A stretch of DNA of 64,000 bases. Source: Variovorax jilinensis (GTDB lineage: Bacteria; Pseudomonadota; Gammaproteobacteria; Burkholderiales; Burkholderiaceae_C). Below the pieces are notes generated by a model, which did not search any database, was not told where the DNA came from, and was given only the letters and a program-made list of their open reading frames with translations. Where the stretch lies: positions 434,001-498,000 of the forward strand of contig NZ_JASZYQ010000001.1 of assembly GCF_030316885.1 (NCBI RefSeq), read 5' to 3'. Both the position numbers and the translations under genes were made by a program. Shown piece by piece: positions 1 through 7,237 of the stretch; within the stretch, counting starts at the first letter, position 1, and each line of letters begins with the position of its first letter.

Positions 1-65
1 CTGAACTGCTCGAGCGAGCCCCAGTCGGTGGCCGGTTCGCCGCGGGCGCGCAGGAAGGAGCTCAT
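1..65 (-). CDS. N-terminus of a protein cut by the window edge, possibly sensor kinase PilS
   Basis: An ATG at 65 reads leftward for 21 codons (MSSFLRARGEPATDWG...) to the window edge with no stop. It lies 22 bp after the stop of the PP0621-family gene on the same strand, so it looks like the next gene of that operon. No domain is visible in so short a piece. In related Comamonadaceae the order CcsA-like, PP0621-family, pilS, pilR is common, which is the only reason to suggest the PilS histidine kinase of type IV pilus control. The identity is inferred from context; that a coding start lies here is somewhat better supported. Confidence 0.3.
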   Translation of the reverse strand, partial: MSSFLRARGEPATDWGSLEQF

Positions 66-87
66 CCGGCGGGCTGCCCGGGCGGCT

Positions 88-327
88 TCATGCCTGCGCC
101 GCCTGTCGGTGGGCCGCGCTGCAGTAGACCGCGCCGTCGGGTGCAGCGAGCGCATCGGCCGCGGGCAGGTGCAGGCCGCAATGGGCGCAGCGCACCATGG
201 CCTGCGGTGCGGCGACCGCGGCCTGCTTGCGCGCGGGCGGCGGGCGTGGCGCATCGTCGTCGCGCCGGTTGCGGCGCCAGATCCAGATCGCGATGCAGAT
301 CACCGCGAGCACGAGCACGAACTTCAT
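88..327 (-). CDS. PP0621-family small membrane-anchored protein
   Basis: A 79-residue protein. It opens with one hydrophobic segment (MKFVLVLAVICIAIWIW) followed by a basic, Asp-rich stretch, as in a single-pass inner-membrane protein. The C-terminal half holds Cys-x2-Cys (VRCAHCG) and a later YCS before the C-terminus, matching the short PP0621 family of proteobacteria; the cysteines suggest a small metal-binding site. Function unknown. The start at 327 is favoured because it overlaps the stop of the upstream CcsA-like gene by 4 bp (ATGA), indicating translational coupling. A longer in-frame reading upstream is low-complexity shadow. Confidence 0.75.
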   Translation of the reverse strand: MKFVLVLAVICIAIWIWRRNRRDDDAPRPPPARKQAAVAAPQAMVRCAHCGLHLPAADALAAPDGAVYCSAAHRQAAQA

Positions 328-1133
328 GCGGGCGCCCTCGACAGCATGACCTCGAGCACGAAGCGCGAGCCGACGTACGCCAGCAGAAGCAGGGCCGAGC
401 CCGCGTACAGCACGCGGCGCGCGGTGCGGCCGCGCCAGCCGAAGCGGGCGCGGCCGACCAGCAGCACGGCGAACGTGAGCCAGGCCATGACCGAGAACAC
501 CGTCTTGTGGTCCCACTTCCAGCCGCGCGTCGTGGCGCCGTAGAGCGTCTCGCTGAACAGCAGGCCGGCCAGCAGCGTGGCCGACAGCAGCACGAAGCCC
601 GCGGTCACGAAGCGGAAGGTCAGGCGCTCCATCGTGAGCAGCGGCACGCCGCCCGGCGGCTCGGCAGCGAGGCGGATCTGCTTCTCGGCCCGCGTCATGA
701 GCCAGGCATGGACCACCGCAGCGCCGAACAGGCCATAGGAAGCGATGCCGAGCGCGAGGTGCAGCGGCAGCCAGGGCGACGCGGATACGTGGAGCGGCGT
801 GCCCGGCACCAGCACTGCGAGCAGCACCGCGGCAGCGCCGAGCGCCGCCAGCGTGCGCCGGACCCTGAGTTGCGGGTAGAGGCGGCTCTCGACCGCGTAG
901 ACCGTCAGCACCAGCCAGGCCGTGACCGAGATCGCAGGCGCGAAGCCGAAGCGTGGCGTGCTGCCCATCAGCCCGGCAGCGAGCGTGAGGGCATGCAGCA
1001 GCCAGGCCAGCGCCAGCAGCCTCTGGGTGGCTGTGCGGCTCAGGCGGGAGGCGGCGGCGGCAATGACGCCGTAGGCGGCGGCGGTGGCGATGCCCAGTGC
1101 CACGCCGAGCGGGGAGGGGATCGCTAAAATCAT
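324..1133 (-). CDS. CcsA/YpjD-type cytochrome c assembly family membrane protein
   Basis: A 269-residue, very hydrophobic protein with about eight predicted membrane spans. A conserved histidine sits in GWKWDHKTVFS near residue 220, typical of the CcsA/CcmC/YpjD family whose members handle haem or haem export in cytochrome c maturation. YpjD-like members next to ffh are often annotated only as inner-membrane proteins, so a direct role in cytochrome c assembly is family knowledge and not shown here. It is divergent from ffh across an 81-bp gap that must hold both promoters, and it is followed with a 4-bp overlap by the PP0621-family gene. Confidence 0.8.
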   Translation of the reverse strand: MILAIPSPLGVALGIATAAAYGVIAAAASRLSRTATQRLLALAWLLHALTLAAGLMGSTPRFGFAPAISVTAWLVLTVYAVESRLYPQLRVRRTLAALGAAAVLLAVLVPGTPLHVSASPWLPLHLALGIASYGLFGAAVVHAWLMTRAEKQIRLAAEPPGGVPLLTMERLTFRFVTAGFVLLSATLLAGLLFSETLYGATTRGWKWDHKTVFSVMAWLTFAVLLVGRARFGWRGRTARRVLYAGSALLLLAYVGSRFVLEVMLSRAPA

Positions 1134-1214
1134 CGGCTGGAGTTTAGCTTCTCGCCTTCCGCGGGAAGGCCGCCGCTCCCGTCTTCATACCGGTCCCGTC
1201 CAGCGGGAAGCATC

Positions 1215-2603
1215 ATGGCCACCGCCCTCACCGAAAAATTCTCCCGTCTCGTCAAGCAGGTCAGCGGCCAGGCCCGCATCACCGAAAGCAACGTCCAGGA
1301 CATGCTGCGCGAGGTGCGCATGGCGCTGCTCGAGGCCGACGTGGCGCTCCCCGTGGTGCGCGATTTCGTCGCCCGCGTGAAGGAAAAGGCGCTCGGCCAG
1401 GAAGTGCTGGGTTCGCTCAAGCCGGGCCAGGCGCTGGTCGGCATCGTCAACCGCGAGCTGGCCGCCACCATGGGCGAGGGCGTGGCGGACATCAATCTGC
1501 AGGCGCAGCCGCCGGCGGTGATCCTGATGGCCGGCCTGCAGGGCGCGGGCAAGACCACCACCACCGCCAAGCTCGCCAAGCACCTGATCGAGAAGCGCAG
1601 GAAGAAGGTGCTCACGGTTTCGGGCGACGTCTATCGCCCGGCCGCGATCGAGCAGCTCAAGACCGTCACGAAGCAGGCCGGCGCCGAGTGGTTCCCGAGC
1701 ACGCCCGACCAGAAGCCGCTCGACATCGCGCGCGCCGCGCTCGACCACGCCAAGCGCCACTTCTTCGACGTGCTGCTGGTCGACACCGCGGGCCGGCTCG
1801 CGATCGACGAGGTGCTGATGGCCGAGATCCAGCAGCTGCACAAGGCGCTCGACCCGGTCGAGACGCTGTTCGTGGTCGACGCGATGCAGGGCCAGGACGC
1901 GATCAACACCGCGAAGGCCTTCAAGGACGCGCTGCCGCTCACCGGCATCATCCTCACCAAGACCGATGGCGATTCGCGCGGCGGCGCTGCGCTGTCGGTG
2001 CGCCAGGTCACCGGGGTGCCGATCAAGTTCGCGGGCGTCAGCGAGAAGATCGACGGCCTCGAGGTGTTCGACGCCGAGCGCCACGCCGGCCGCATCCTCG
2101 GCATGGGCGACATCGTCGCGCTGGTCGAGCAGGTCACGGCCGGCGTCGACGTCGCGGCGGCGCAGAAGCTCGCGGCCAAGGTCAAGAGCGGTGCCGGCTT
2201 CGATCTCAACGATTTTCTCGGCCAGCTGCAGCAGATGAAGCAGATGGGCGGCCTGTCGAGCATCATGGACAAGCTGCCCGCGCAGATGGCGGCCAAGGCC
2301 ACCGAGGCCGACATGACCCGCGCCGAGCGCGACATCCGGCGCAAGGAAGGGATCATCAACAGCATGACGCCGCAGGAGCGTCGCAAGCCCGAACTGCTCA
2401 AGGCCACGCGCAAGCGCCGCATCGCCGCCGGCGCCGGCGTGCAGGTTCAGGAAGTCAACCGCCTGCTCAACGAGTTCGAGCAGATGCAGACCATGATGAA
2501 GAAGATGAAGGGCGGCGGCCTCATGAAGATGATGAAGCGCATGGGCGGCATGAAGGGCATGCCGGGGATGGGCGGGGGCGGCGGCGGGATGCCGCGCTTC
2601 TGA
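1215..2603 (+). CDS. ffh: Signal recognition particle protein Ffh (SRP54)
   Basis: A 462-residue SRP GTPase that binds signal sequences on nascent membrane proteins and, with 4.5S RNA, delivers ribosomes to FtsY at the inner membrane. An N-terminal helical bundle is followed by the G domain with P-loop GLQGAGKT (residues 107-114), DTAGR and TKxD motifs. The C-terminal M domain is methionine-rich (QTMMKKMKGGG, then repeated MxKM and GMPGMGG runs), which forms the signal-peptide groove. The length matches the family. The gene stands alone on the plus strand, divergent from the CcsA-like gene and convergent (25-bp gap) with the serine hydrolase. Confidence 0.97.
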   Translation: MATALTEKFSRLVKQVSGQARITESNVQDMLREVRMALLEADVALPVVRDFVARVKEKALGQEVLGSLKPGQALVGIVNRELAATMGEGVADINLQAQPPAVILMAGLQGAGKTTTTAKLAKHLIEKRRKKVLTVSGDVYRPAAIEQLKTVTKQAGAEWFPSTPDQKPLDIARAALDHAKRHFFDVLLVDTAGRLAIDEVLMAEIQQLHKALDPVETLFVVDAMQGQDAINTAKAFKDALPLTGIILTKTDGDSRGGAALSVRQVTGVPIKFAGVSEKIDGLEVFDAERHAGRILGMGDIVALVEQVTAGVDVAAAQKLAAKVKSGAGFDLNDFLGQLQQMKQMGGLSSIMDKLPAQMAAKATEADMTRAERDIRRKEGIINSMTPQERRKPELLKATRKRRIAAGAGVQVQEVNRLLNEFEQMQTMMKKMKGGGLMKMMKRMGGMKGMPGMGGGGGGMPRF

Positions 2604-2628
2604 GTTCCCTTCCGGTGCTTCCGGCGCT

Positions 2629-3843
2629 TCAGCCGCCCGACTTCGCGCCTGTCGCCTCGTCGTCCACGGCTTTCTGCACCGCCTTGTAGAACACCTCGCG
2701 CGCCGCGACGTCAGCCGGGTTGTTGGCGCCACCACCCCAGTCGGCGTTGGAGGCGATCACCAGGCGGCGCTTCGGGTCGATGAAGATGCCCTGGCCGAAG
2801 ATGCCTCGCGCCGCGAAGCTGCCGTCGTCGTAGGTCCACCACTGGAATCCGTAGCCACGGCCCGGCTGGCCGATGTCGGCCTGTCGCGTGGTGGCCTGGC
2901 CCAGCCAGTCGTCGGGCACGATCGGCTTCCCATCGACGCGCGCGCCATCGAGCACGAAGCGGCCGAAGCGAGCGAAGTCGCGCGTGGCGGCCTGCAGGCA
3001 GCAGCCGCTGATCTCCTGGCCGGTCTTGCTGAGGATCCAGGTGGCCTTCTGTTCCATGCCGGCCGGCACCCAGATCTTTTCCGACAGGTAGGTGGCGAGC
3101 GGCTTGCCGGTGGCGCGCGCGAGCAGCACGCCCACGAGGTTGGTCTCGCCGGTGCTGTAGTTCCAGCGCGTGCCGGCCGGTGCCGCGCGCGGCAGCCGAC
3201 GCAGGTAGCTCACGAGCGCATCGACGCCTTCCTCGGGCTTGTGGTTGTTGAAGCGCGCGACGTCCGATTCGGGGTCGGCGTAGTTCTCGTTCCAGCGCAC
3301 ACCCGAGGTCATGGTCAGCAGCTGGCGGATGCTGACCTCGTCATAGGCCGAGCCCTTCATTTCCTGGATGTAGTCGCTGACCTTGTCGTCGAGGCTGCGG
3401 ATGTGGCCTTCGCGCACCGCCGCGCCGAGCAGCGTGGAGGTGAAGGACTTGGCGACCGAGAAGCTGGTCCAGCGCCCCTCGCGGTCGAAGTCGAGGCCGT
3501 AGCGTTCGAGGCGCAGCTTTCCGTCCTGCACGATCACGATCGCCGCACTGCGCTGCTGCGCCATGTAGGCGTCGAGGTCGAGCGGAAGCGCCAGCGGCGG
3601 GCCTTCCGGCAGCGGCGATGGCGTGGGGCCCGCGGGGACCGTGCGCGCCTTGGCCAGCACCGGCAGGCGGTCGAGCGCGCGGAACGCGGCGTCGCGTTGC
3701 GGCTGGCTCCAGAACAGCAGGTCGCGGTTGGTCGGAAGCGTGGCGATCAGGCCGCGCGTTTCCTTGTCGAGACTGAACCAGCCGGCGGTGCCCGCCACTG
3801 CGACGACGACCAGTGCACCGAGAGCGATCCTGCCGAATTTCAT
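2629..3843 (-). CDS. Serine hydrolase of the beta-lactamase/class C family
   Basis: A 404-residue protein with an N-terminal hydrophobic segment (residues 5-23), so exported or membrane-anchored. The SxxK catalytic motif appears as SVAKS near residue 130 and the Tyr motif as NYSTGE near residue 228. Together these place it in the serine beta-lactamase-like family (Pfam Beta-lactamase), which covers esterases, peptidases and class C enzymes. Homologues of this type are usually not antibiotic resistance enzymes; the substrate cannot be told from sequence. Its ATG overlaps the stop of the EamA transporter gene by 4 bp, so the two are probably co-transcribed. Confidence 0.85.
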   Translation of the reverse strand: MKFGRIALGALVVVAVAGTAGWFSLDKETRGLIATLPTNRDLLFWSQPQRDAAFRALDRLPVLAKARTVPAGPTPSPLPEGPPLALPLDLDAYMAQQRSAAIVIVQDGKLRLERYGLDFDREGRWTSFSVAKSFTSTLLGAAVREGHIRSLDDKVSDYIQEMKGSAYDEVSIRQLLTMTSGVRWNENYADPESDVARFNNHKPEEGVDALVSYLRRLPRAAPAGTRWNYSTGETNLVGVLLARATGKPLATYLSEKIWVPAGMEQKATWILSKTGQEISGCCLQAATRDFARFGRFVLDGARVDGKPIVPDDWLGQATTRQADIGQPGRGYGFQWWTYDDGSFAARGIFGQGIFIDPKRRLVIASNADWGGGANNPADVAAREVFYKAVQKAVDDEATGAKSGG

Positions 3844-4760
3844 GCGGGCATTCTGCCCGCGTCACGCCCGTTGAGCCAGACGGTGCCGATGCCGCCGAGC
3901 CCGATCAGCAGCGTGCCGACGACCGCCCACAGGTCGGGCGCGTGGTCGAACAGCAGCCATCCGATCGCCATCGCGAAAGCGATCTGCGCGTAGGCGAAGG
4001 GCATCAGTACCGAGAGCGGTGCAAGCCGTACCGCGCCCGCCATGCACAGGTGGCCCGCGGTGGCGAAGATGCCGATCAGGAGCAGCAGCACCCACTGGGT
4101 CGGGGTTGCCTTGAGAAGGGAGGGCGCGAGGTCGAGCGGCAGCACCCACAGGGCCGCACCGATCGCCGTGGTCACGAAGAGCGCGGAGAGAAAGTTGGTG
4201 ACGACCAGGTCGTCGGCGATCGCGATGCGGCGCGTGACCAGCTGGAACGCCGCATAGCAGAGCGCGCCCGTGATCGGCAGCAGCGCCGCCCAGCCGAGCG
4301 CGCCGGCGCCGGTCGGGCGGACGACGGCCAGCATGCCGACCACCCCGAAGCCGACCATGGCCCAGCGCGACGGCGGGACGCGCTCCTTCAGCACCAGGGC
4401 GCCGAGCACGGTGGTCGCGACAGGCGCCAGCAGCGAGAGCGCCGTGTATTCGGCCAGCGGCAGCCGCTGCACCCCGTAGAAGGCGGCGGTCGAGTTGCAC
4501 AGCAGCAGCAGGCCGCGCAGGCACTGCAGCGCCGGCGCGCGGCTGCGCAGTCGCAGCGTGCCCTTGCGCGCCAGTTGCCAGGCCGCGAGCACCGAGGTCT
4601 GGAACATGTAGCGCACCCACATGAGCACCAGCACCGGCAGTGCGCCCCCGAGGTACTTGATGGTGGCATCGCTGCCCGCGAACATGCAGGCGGTCAGCAG
4701 GACCAGCGCGATGCCGGCGTTCAGGTCCGGCGCGCGCGCGGCGCGCGCGGCTGGCGTCAT
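3840..4760 (-). CDS. EamA/DMT-family transporter
   Basis: A 306-residue inner-membrane protein with about ten hydrophobic segments arranged as two EamA repeats, the usual drug/metabolite transporter layout. The first repeat carries the typical ALKER-like turn (VLKERVPPSRW). Substrates range from amino acids and their analogues to purines and cannot be assigned here. It is first in a two-gene operon with the serine hydrolase (4-bp overlap). The upstream side is bounded by the intrinsic terminator of opgH, so its promoter must lie in the roughly 55 bp between 4761 and 4815 or overlap that terminator. Confidence 0.88.
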   Translation of the reverse strand: MTPAARAARAPDLNAGIALVLLTACMFAGSDATIKYLGGALPVLVLMWVRYMFQTSVLAAWQLARKGTLRLRSRAPALQCLRGLLLLCNSTAAFYGVQRLPLAEYTALSLLAPVATTVLGALVLKERVPPSRWAMVGFGVVGMLAVVRPTGAGALGWAALLPITGALCYAAFQLVTRRIAIADDLVVTNFLSALFVTTAIGAALWVLPLDLAPSLLKATPTQWVLLLLIGIFATAGHLCMAGAVRLAPLSVLMPFAYAQIAFAMAIGWLLFDHAPDLWAVVGTLLIGLGGIGTVWLNGRDAGRMPA

Positions 4761-4761
4761 G

Positions 4762-4790
4762 CAAAGAAAAGCCCCGCAGGGCGGGGCTTG
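4762..4790 (-). terminator. Intrinsic terminator downstream of opgH
   Basis: A perfect 9-bp stem, AAGCCCCGC pairing with GCGGGGCTT around a 3-nt loop (4769-4789), is followed on the minus strand by TTTTCTTTGC. A GC-rich hairpin with a U-rich tail just after the opgH stop (4816) is a standard Rho-independent terminator for that gene. Confidence 0.85.
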
Positions 4791-4815
4791 GGGTGAGGCA
4801 CGGGGCGTCGGCGTG

Positions 4816-6825
4816 TCAGGCCGAGACCGGACGCGAGAGCTTCAGAGCGTGCATCCAGGCGCGGCGCAGCACCGCAGGCGAGCGCGATTCCTCGGGGATG
4901 ACGAGGAAGCCGCGTTCGCGCAGCGCGATGCCGAAGCCGATCTGGCTGGTCAGCACCGTGAGCGGGATCGCCAGCAGCAGCGGCAGGCCGACCGGCATCA
5001 GCCAGGTCAGGGCGCTCGCATCGATCAGCGCGATGCCGACGGCCAGGGCCGCGATCACGATGGACATCGGCGCCAGCTGGGCCACGGCGATGCGCCACGA
5101 CACGGCGGCAGCTTCGCGGGGGGGCGACTTCCATTCGAGCTTGAGGCCGGTCAGCGCGACCAGGACGAACAGCGAATGGGCCAGCATGCGAACCGGCGCC
5201 TGGACGATGGCCATGGCGCTTTCGAGCGTGGCGCTCTTGAGCAGACCACCGAGACCGCCGAACTGGCGCTGCTCGCCGCGGATCACCACGGCCACCAGGC
5301 CCAGGATGCGCGGCAGGAACAGCAGGCACAGCGTCCACAGCCAGAGGCCGACCAGCTCCATCGGCATCGCGAGCCAATGCTCGACCACGCTCGAACCCGT
5401 GAGCCACAGCGCGGTGCCGAGGGTCAGGAAGGCCAGCCACAGCGGCGCCGAGGCGTAGGCCATGGTGCCGGTGACGAACATGGCGCGGTGCACCGGATGA
5501 ATGCCGGGTTCGGCCATCAGGCGGGCGTTCTGCAGGTTGCCCTGGCACCAGCGGCGGTCGCGCTGCAGCTCGGACAGCAGGTCCGGCGGCTGCTGCTCGT
5601 AGCTGCCCACCAGGTCGGCCACCAGCCAGACGTGGTAGCCGGCGCGGCGCATCAGCGCGGCCTCGACGAAGTCGTGCGACATGATGCCGCCCGACATGCC
5701 GCCGGTGCCCTTGATGGGGGCCAGCGCGCAGTGGTCCATGAAGGGCTGCACGCGGATGATCGCGTTGTGGCCCCAGTAGTGCGACTCGCCGAGCTGCCAG
5801 AACTGCATGCCGAGCGTGAAGAGGCGGCCGGTCATGCGCGAGGCGAACTGCTGGGCGCGGGCATGCAGCGTGACGTGGCCGATGGCCTGGGTCGCGGTCT
5901 GGATGATGCCGGCCGTGGGGTTGGCTTCCATCAGCTTGACCATCGCTGTCAGGCAGTCGCCGCTCATGACGCTGTCGGCGTCGAGCACCACCATGTAGCG
6001 GTAGTCCTTGCCCCAGCGGCGGCAGAAGTCGGCCACGTTGCCGGCCTTGCGGTGCGTGCGGCGGGTGCGCAGGCGGTAGTAGACCTCGACCTGGGGCTGG
6101 TTCGGGTTGTTCTGGTGGCTGAGGGCCAGCGCGGCGCGCAGGTCTTCCCAGGCGGCGCGCTCGGCGGCGGCGGTCTCGGGGTTGTAGCTGTCGGACAGCA
6201 CGAAGACGTCGAACTGCTGCGCATGGCCGGTCGCGCCCAGCGATTCGCAGGTGGCGCGCAAGCCGGCGAAGACCGTGGAGACGTCCTCGTTGCAGATCGG
6301 CATGATGATCGCGGTACGGGCCGCGGGGTTCATCGGATGGTCGGCCACCTGCCGCGCGGACAGCGCGTGCTTGTCACCGCGCACCGAGACGAAGAAGCCC
6401 ATGAGCGCGGTCACGAAGCCGGTCACGACCCAGCCCGACAGCACCGCGTAGAGCGCGATCTGGCTGTATTCGAGCCACAGGTTGTCGTAGTCGGGCTGCA
6501 CGCGGGCGAACAGCGTGGCGGCCGCGATGGTGCTGAACAGCGCCAGCGCCATGAAGGTCAGGCGGCGTTGGGCCGCGGCGCGCTGCCAGGGTTCGCGGGC
6601 GGCGGGCGCCGACTTGGCCGGGCGGGCAGGGCCGGCGCCGAGCTTCACGAGCAGGGCGGTGCCCACGCTGTTCCAGAAGCCGCGCCAGGGGCGGGGCGTC
6701 ATGGAGCCGCGGTTGACCGGCGGCGCGGTCACCGCGTTCGGGTGGCGTTCCTCGCGCACCGTGCTGCGGTTCGAGACCACGTCCTGCGCGAGCAGGCGAG
6801 GCTGGACGTATTGATTGGGTTTCAT
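4816..6825 (-). CDS. opgH: Glucans biosynthesis glucosyltransferase H (OpgH/MdoH)
   Basis: A 669-residue inner-membrane family 2 glycosyltransferase that polymerises UDP-glucose into osmoregulated periplasmic glucan backbones. Visible motifs are DADSVMSGD (the DxD metal site), a later Asp in the acceptor region, and QRDRRWCQGN (the QxxRW signature), flanked by membrane spans at residues ~90-160 and several after ~470. The start MKPNQY at 6825 is preferred over an upstream in-frame ATG because GAGG lies 8 nt upstream and the family begins near here. The usual partner opgG is not adjacent. A sigma-54 promoter and a GlrR-type site lie upstream (see separate entries), and an intrinsic terminator follows. 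Confidence 0.93.
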   Translation of the reverse strand: MKPNQYVQPRLLAQDVVSNRSTVREERHPNAVTAPPVNRGSMTPRPWRGFWNSVGTALLVKLGAGPARPAKSAPAAREPWQRAAAQRRLTFMALALFSTIAAATLFARVQPDYDNLWLEYSQIALYAVLSGWVVTGFVTALMGFFVSVRGDKHALSARQVADHPMNPAARTAIIMPICNEDVSTVFAGLRATCESLGATGHAQQFDVFVLSDSYNPETAAAERAAWEDLRAALALSHQNNPNQPQVEVYYRLRTRRTHRKAGNVADFCRRWGKDYRYMVVLDADSVMSGDCLTAMVKLMEANPTAGIIQTATQAIGHVTLHARAQQFASRMTGRLFTLGMQFWQLGESHYWGHNAIIRVQPFMDHCALAPIKGTGGMSGGIMSHDFVEAALMRRAGYHVWLVADLVGSYEQQPPDLLSELQRDRRWCQGNLQNARLMAEPGIHPVHRAMFVTGTMAYASAPLWLAFLTLGTALWLTGSSVVEHWLAMPMELVGLWLWTLCLLFLPRILGLVAVVIRGEQRQFGGLGGLLKSATLESAMAIVQAPVRMLAHSLFVLVALTGLKLEWKSPPREAAAVSWRIAVAQLAPMSIVIAALAVGIALIDASALTWLMPVGLPLLLAIPLTVLTSQIGFGIALRERGFLVIPEESRSPAVLRRAWMHALKLSRPVSA

Positions 6826-6829
6826 GCGA

Positions 6830-7033
6830 TTAGCCTCGTTGACGATCGAAGGAGGGCGTGTCGCCGATTGCCGGAAAGCGCTTGAAGACGCTGTCCGACG
6901 CGAAGGTGCCGGCACCCGCCTGGGATGCCAGCAACGAGCCCGCGGCACGGGGCCGCGAGAGGGAAAGCTGTTTTTGACGAACGCCGTCGCGCTGCGGACG
7001 CAGTGCGAAAGAGGGGCTGTGGTGTGCGGTCAT
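6830..7033 (-). CDS. Candidate small ORF of 67 codons directly upstream of opgH
   Basis: The reading frame MTAHHSPSFALRPQ... ends with TAA at 6830-6832, only 4 bp before the opgH ATG, and the opgH ribosome-binding site lies inside it. Roughly three quarters of third codon positions are G/C, lower than in neighbouring genes but above random. The protein has no membrane segment or recognisable domain. The ATG at 7033 sits one base after the start point predicted from the sigma-54 promoter, so it would be translated leaderless, or the true start lies further in. It may equally be a non-coding leader or small RNA. Coding status is unproven. Confidence 0.3.
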   Translation of the reverse strand: MTAHHSPSFALRPQRDGVRQKQLSLSRPRAAGSLLASQAGAGTFASDSVFKRFPAIGDTPSFDRQRG

Positions 7034-7044
7034 GCCAGTACAGG

Positions 7045-7060
7045 GGCAAACCCTGTGCCA
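7045..7060 (-). promoter_or_regulatory. Predicted sigma-54 (RpoN) promoter
   Basis: On the minus strand the sequence reads TGGCACAGGGTTTGCC, with GG and GC exactly 10 bases apart as required for -24/-12 promoters (consensus TGGCAC-N5-TTGC). It points toward opgH. The start point would be about 7034, giving a leader of about 210 nt before the opgH ATG. The adjacent upstream gene encodes a sigma-54-dependent activator and an activator-type palindrome lies about 100 bp upstream, which makes a chance match less likely. Confidence 0.7.
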
Positions 7061-7154
7061 GCTGCTAAAAACGCTTTGAAATCAAGCGCTTAAGCTGAAA
7101 TCCAAGGCTTTTCGGCGGCCCGGGAAGGGGAAATGGCCTCCAAACCCCTGAATC

Positions 7155-7172
7155 TGTCGCCTGGGCCCGACA
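7155..7172. promoter_or_regulatory. Exact GlrR-type binding motif TGTC-N10-GACA
   Basis: TGTC at 7155-7158 and GACA at 7169-7172 are separated by exactly 10 bases, and the arms extend to CTGTCG/CGACAG (7154-7173). This is the motif reported for enterobacterial GlrR (YfhA) sites upstream of glmY. The centre lies about 95-105 bp upstream of the predicted -24 element, a normal distance for an upstream activator of RpoN promoters. A second copy with one mismatch (TGTC-N10-GACC) lies at 7220-7237. Confidence 0.65.
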
Positions 7173-7219
7173 GCTTGGGGGGCAGTCGAAAAACCCCCAA
7201 TGAAATCAACGACTTGCCG

Positions 7220-7237
7220 TGTCGCTGCTCAGCGACC
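7220..7237. promoter_or_regulatory. Second, imperfect GlrR-type motif overlapping the regulator's stop codon
   Basis: TGTC at 7220-7223 and GACC at 7234-7237 are 10 bases apart, one mismatch from TGTC-N10-GACA. The spacing to the exact motif is 65 bp centre to centre. The same bases form a GTCGCT/AGCGAC hairpin across the end of the regulator gene, so the element could instead be a transcript 3' structure. Confidence 0.35.

Noticed and set aside
4621-6885. A 754-codon plus-strand frame opposite opgH
   Set aside because: It is antisense to a clear family protein and is rich in Arg, His, Gly and Gln, as expected of a mirror frame in G+C-rich coding DNA.
6822-7049. A 75-codon minus-strand frame overlapping the start of opgH
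   Set aside because: It runs into opgH in a different frame and is less consistent with coupling than the 67-codon frame.
7175-7200. TTGGGGG/CCCCCAA inverted repeat downstream of the glrR-like gene
   Set aside because: The loop is 12 bases and no U tract follows on the minus strand, so it is a weak terminator candidate.
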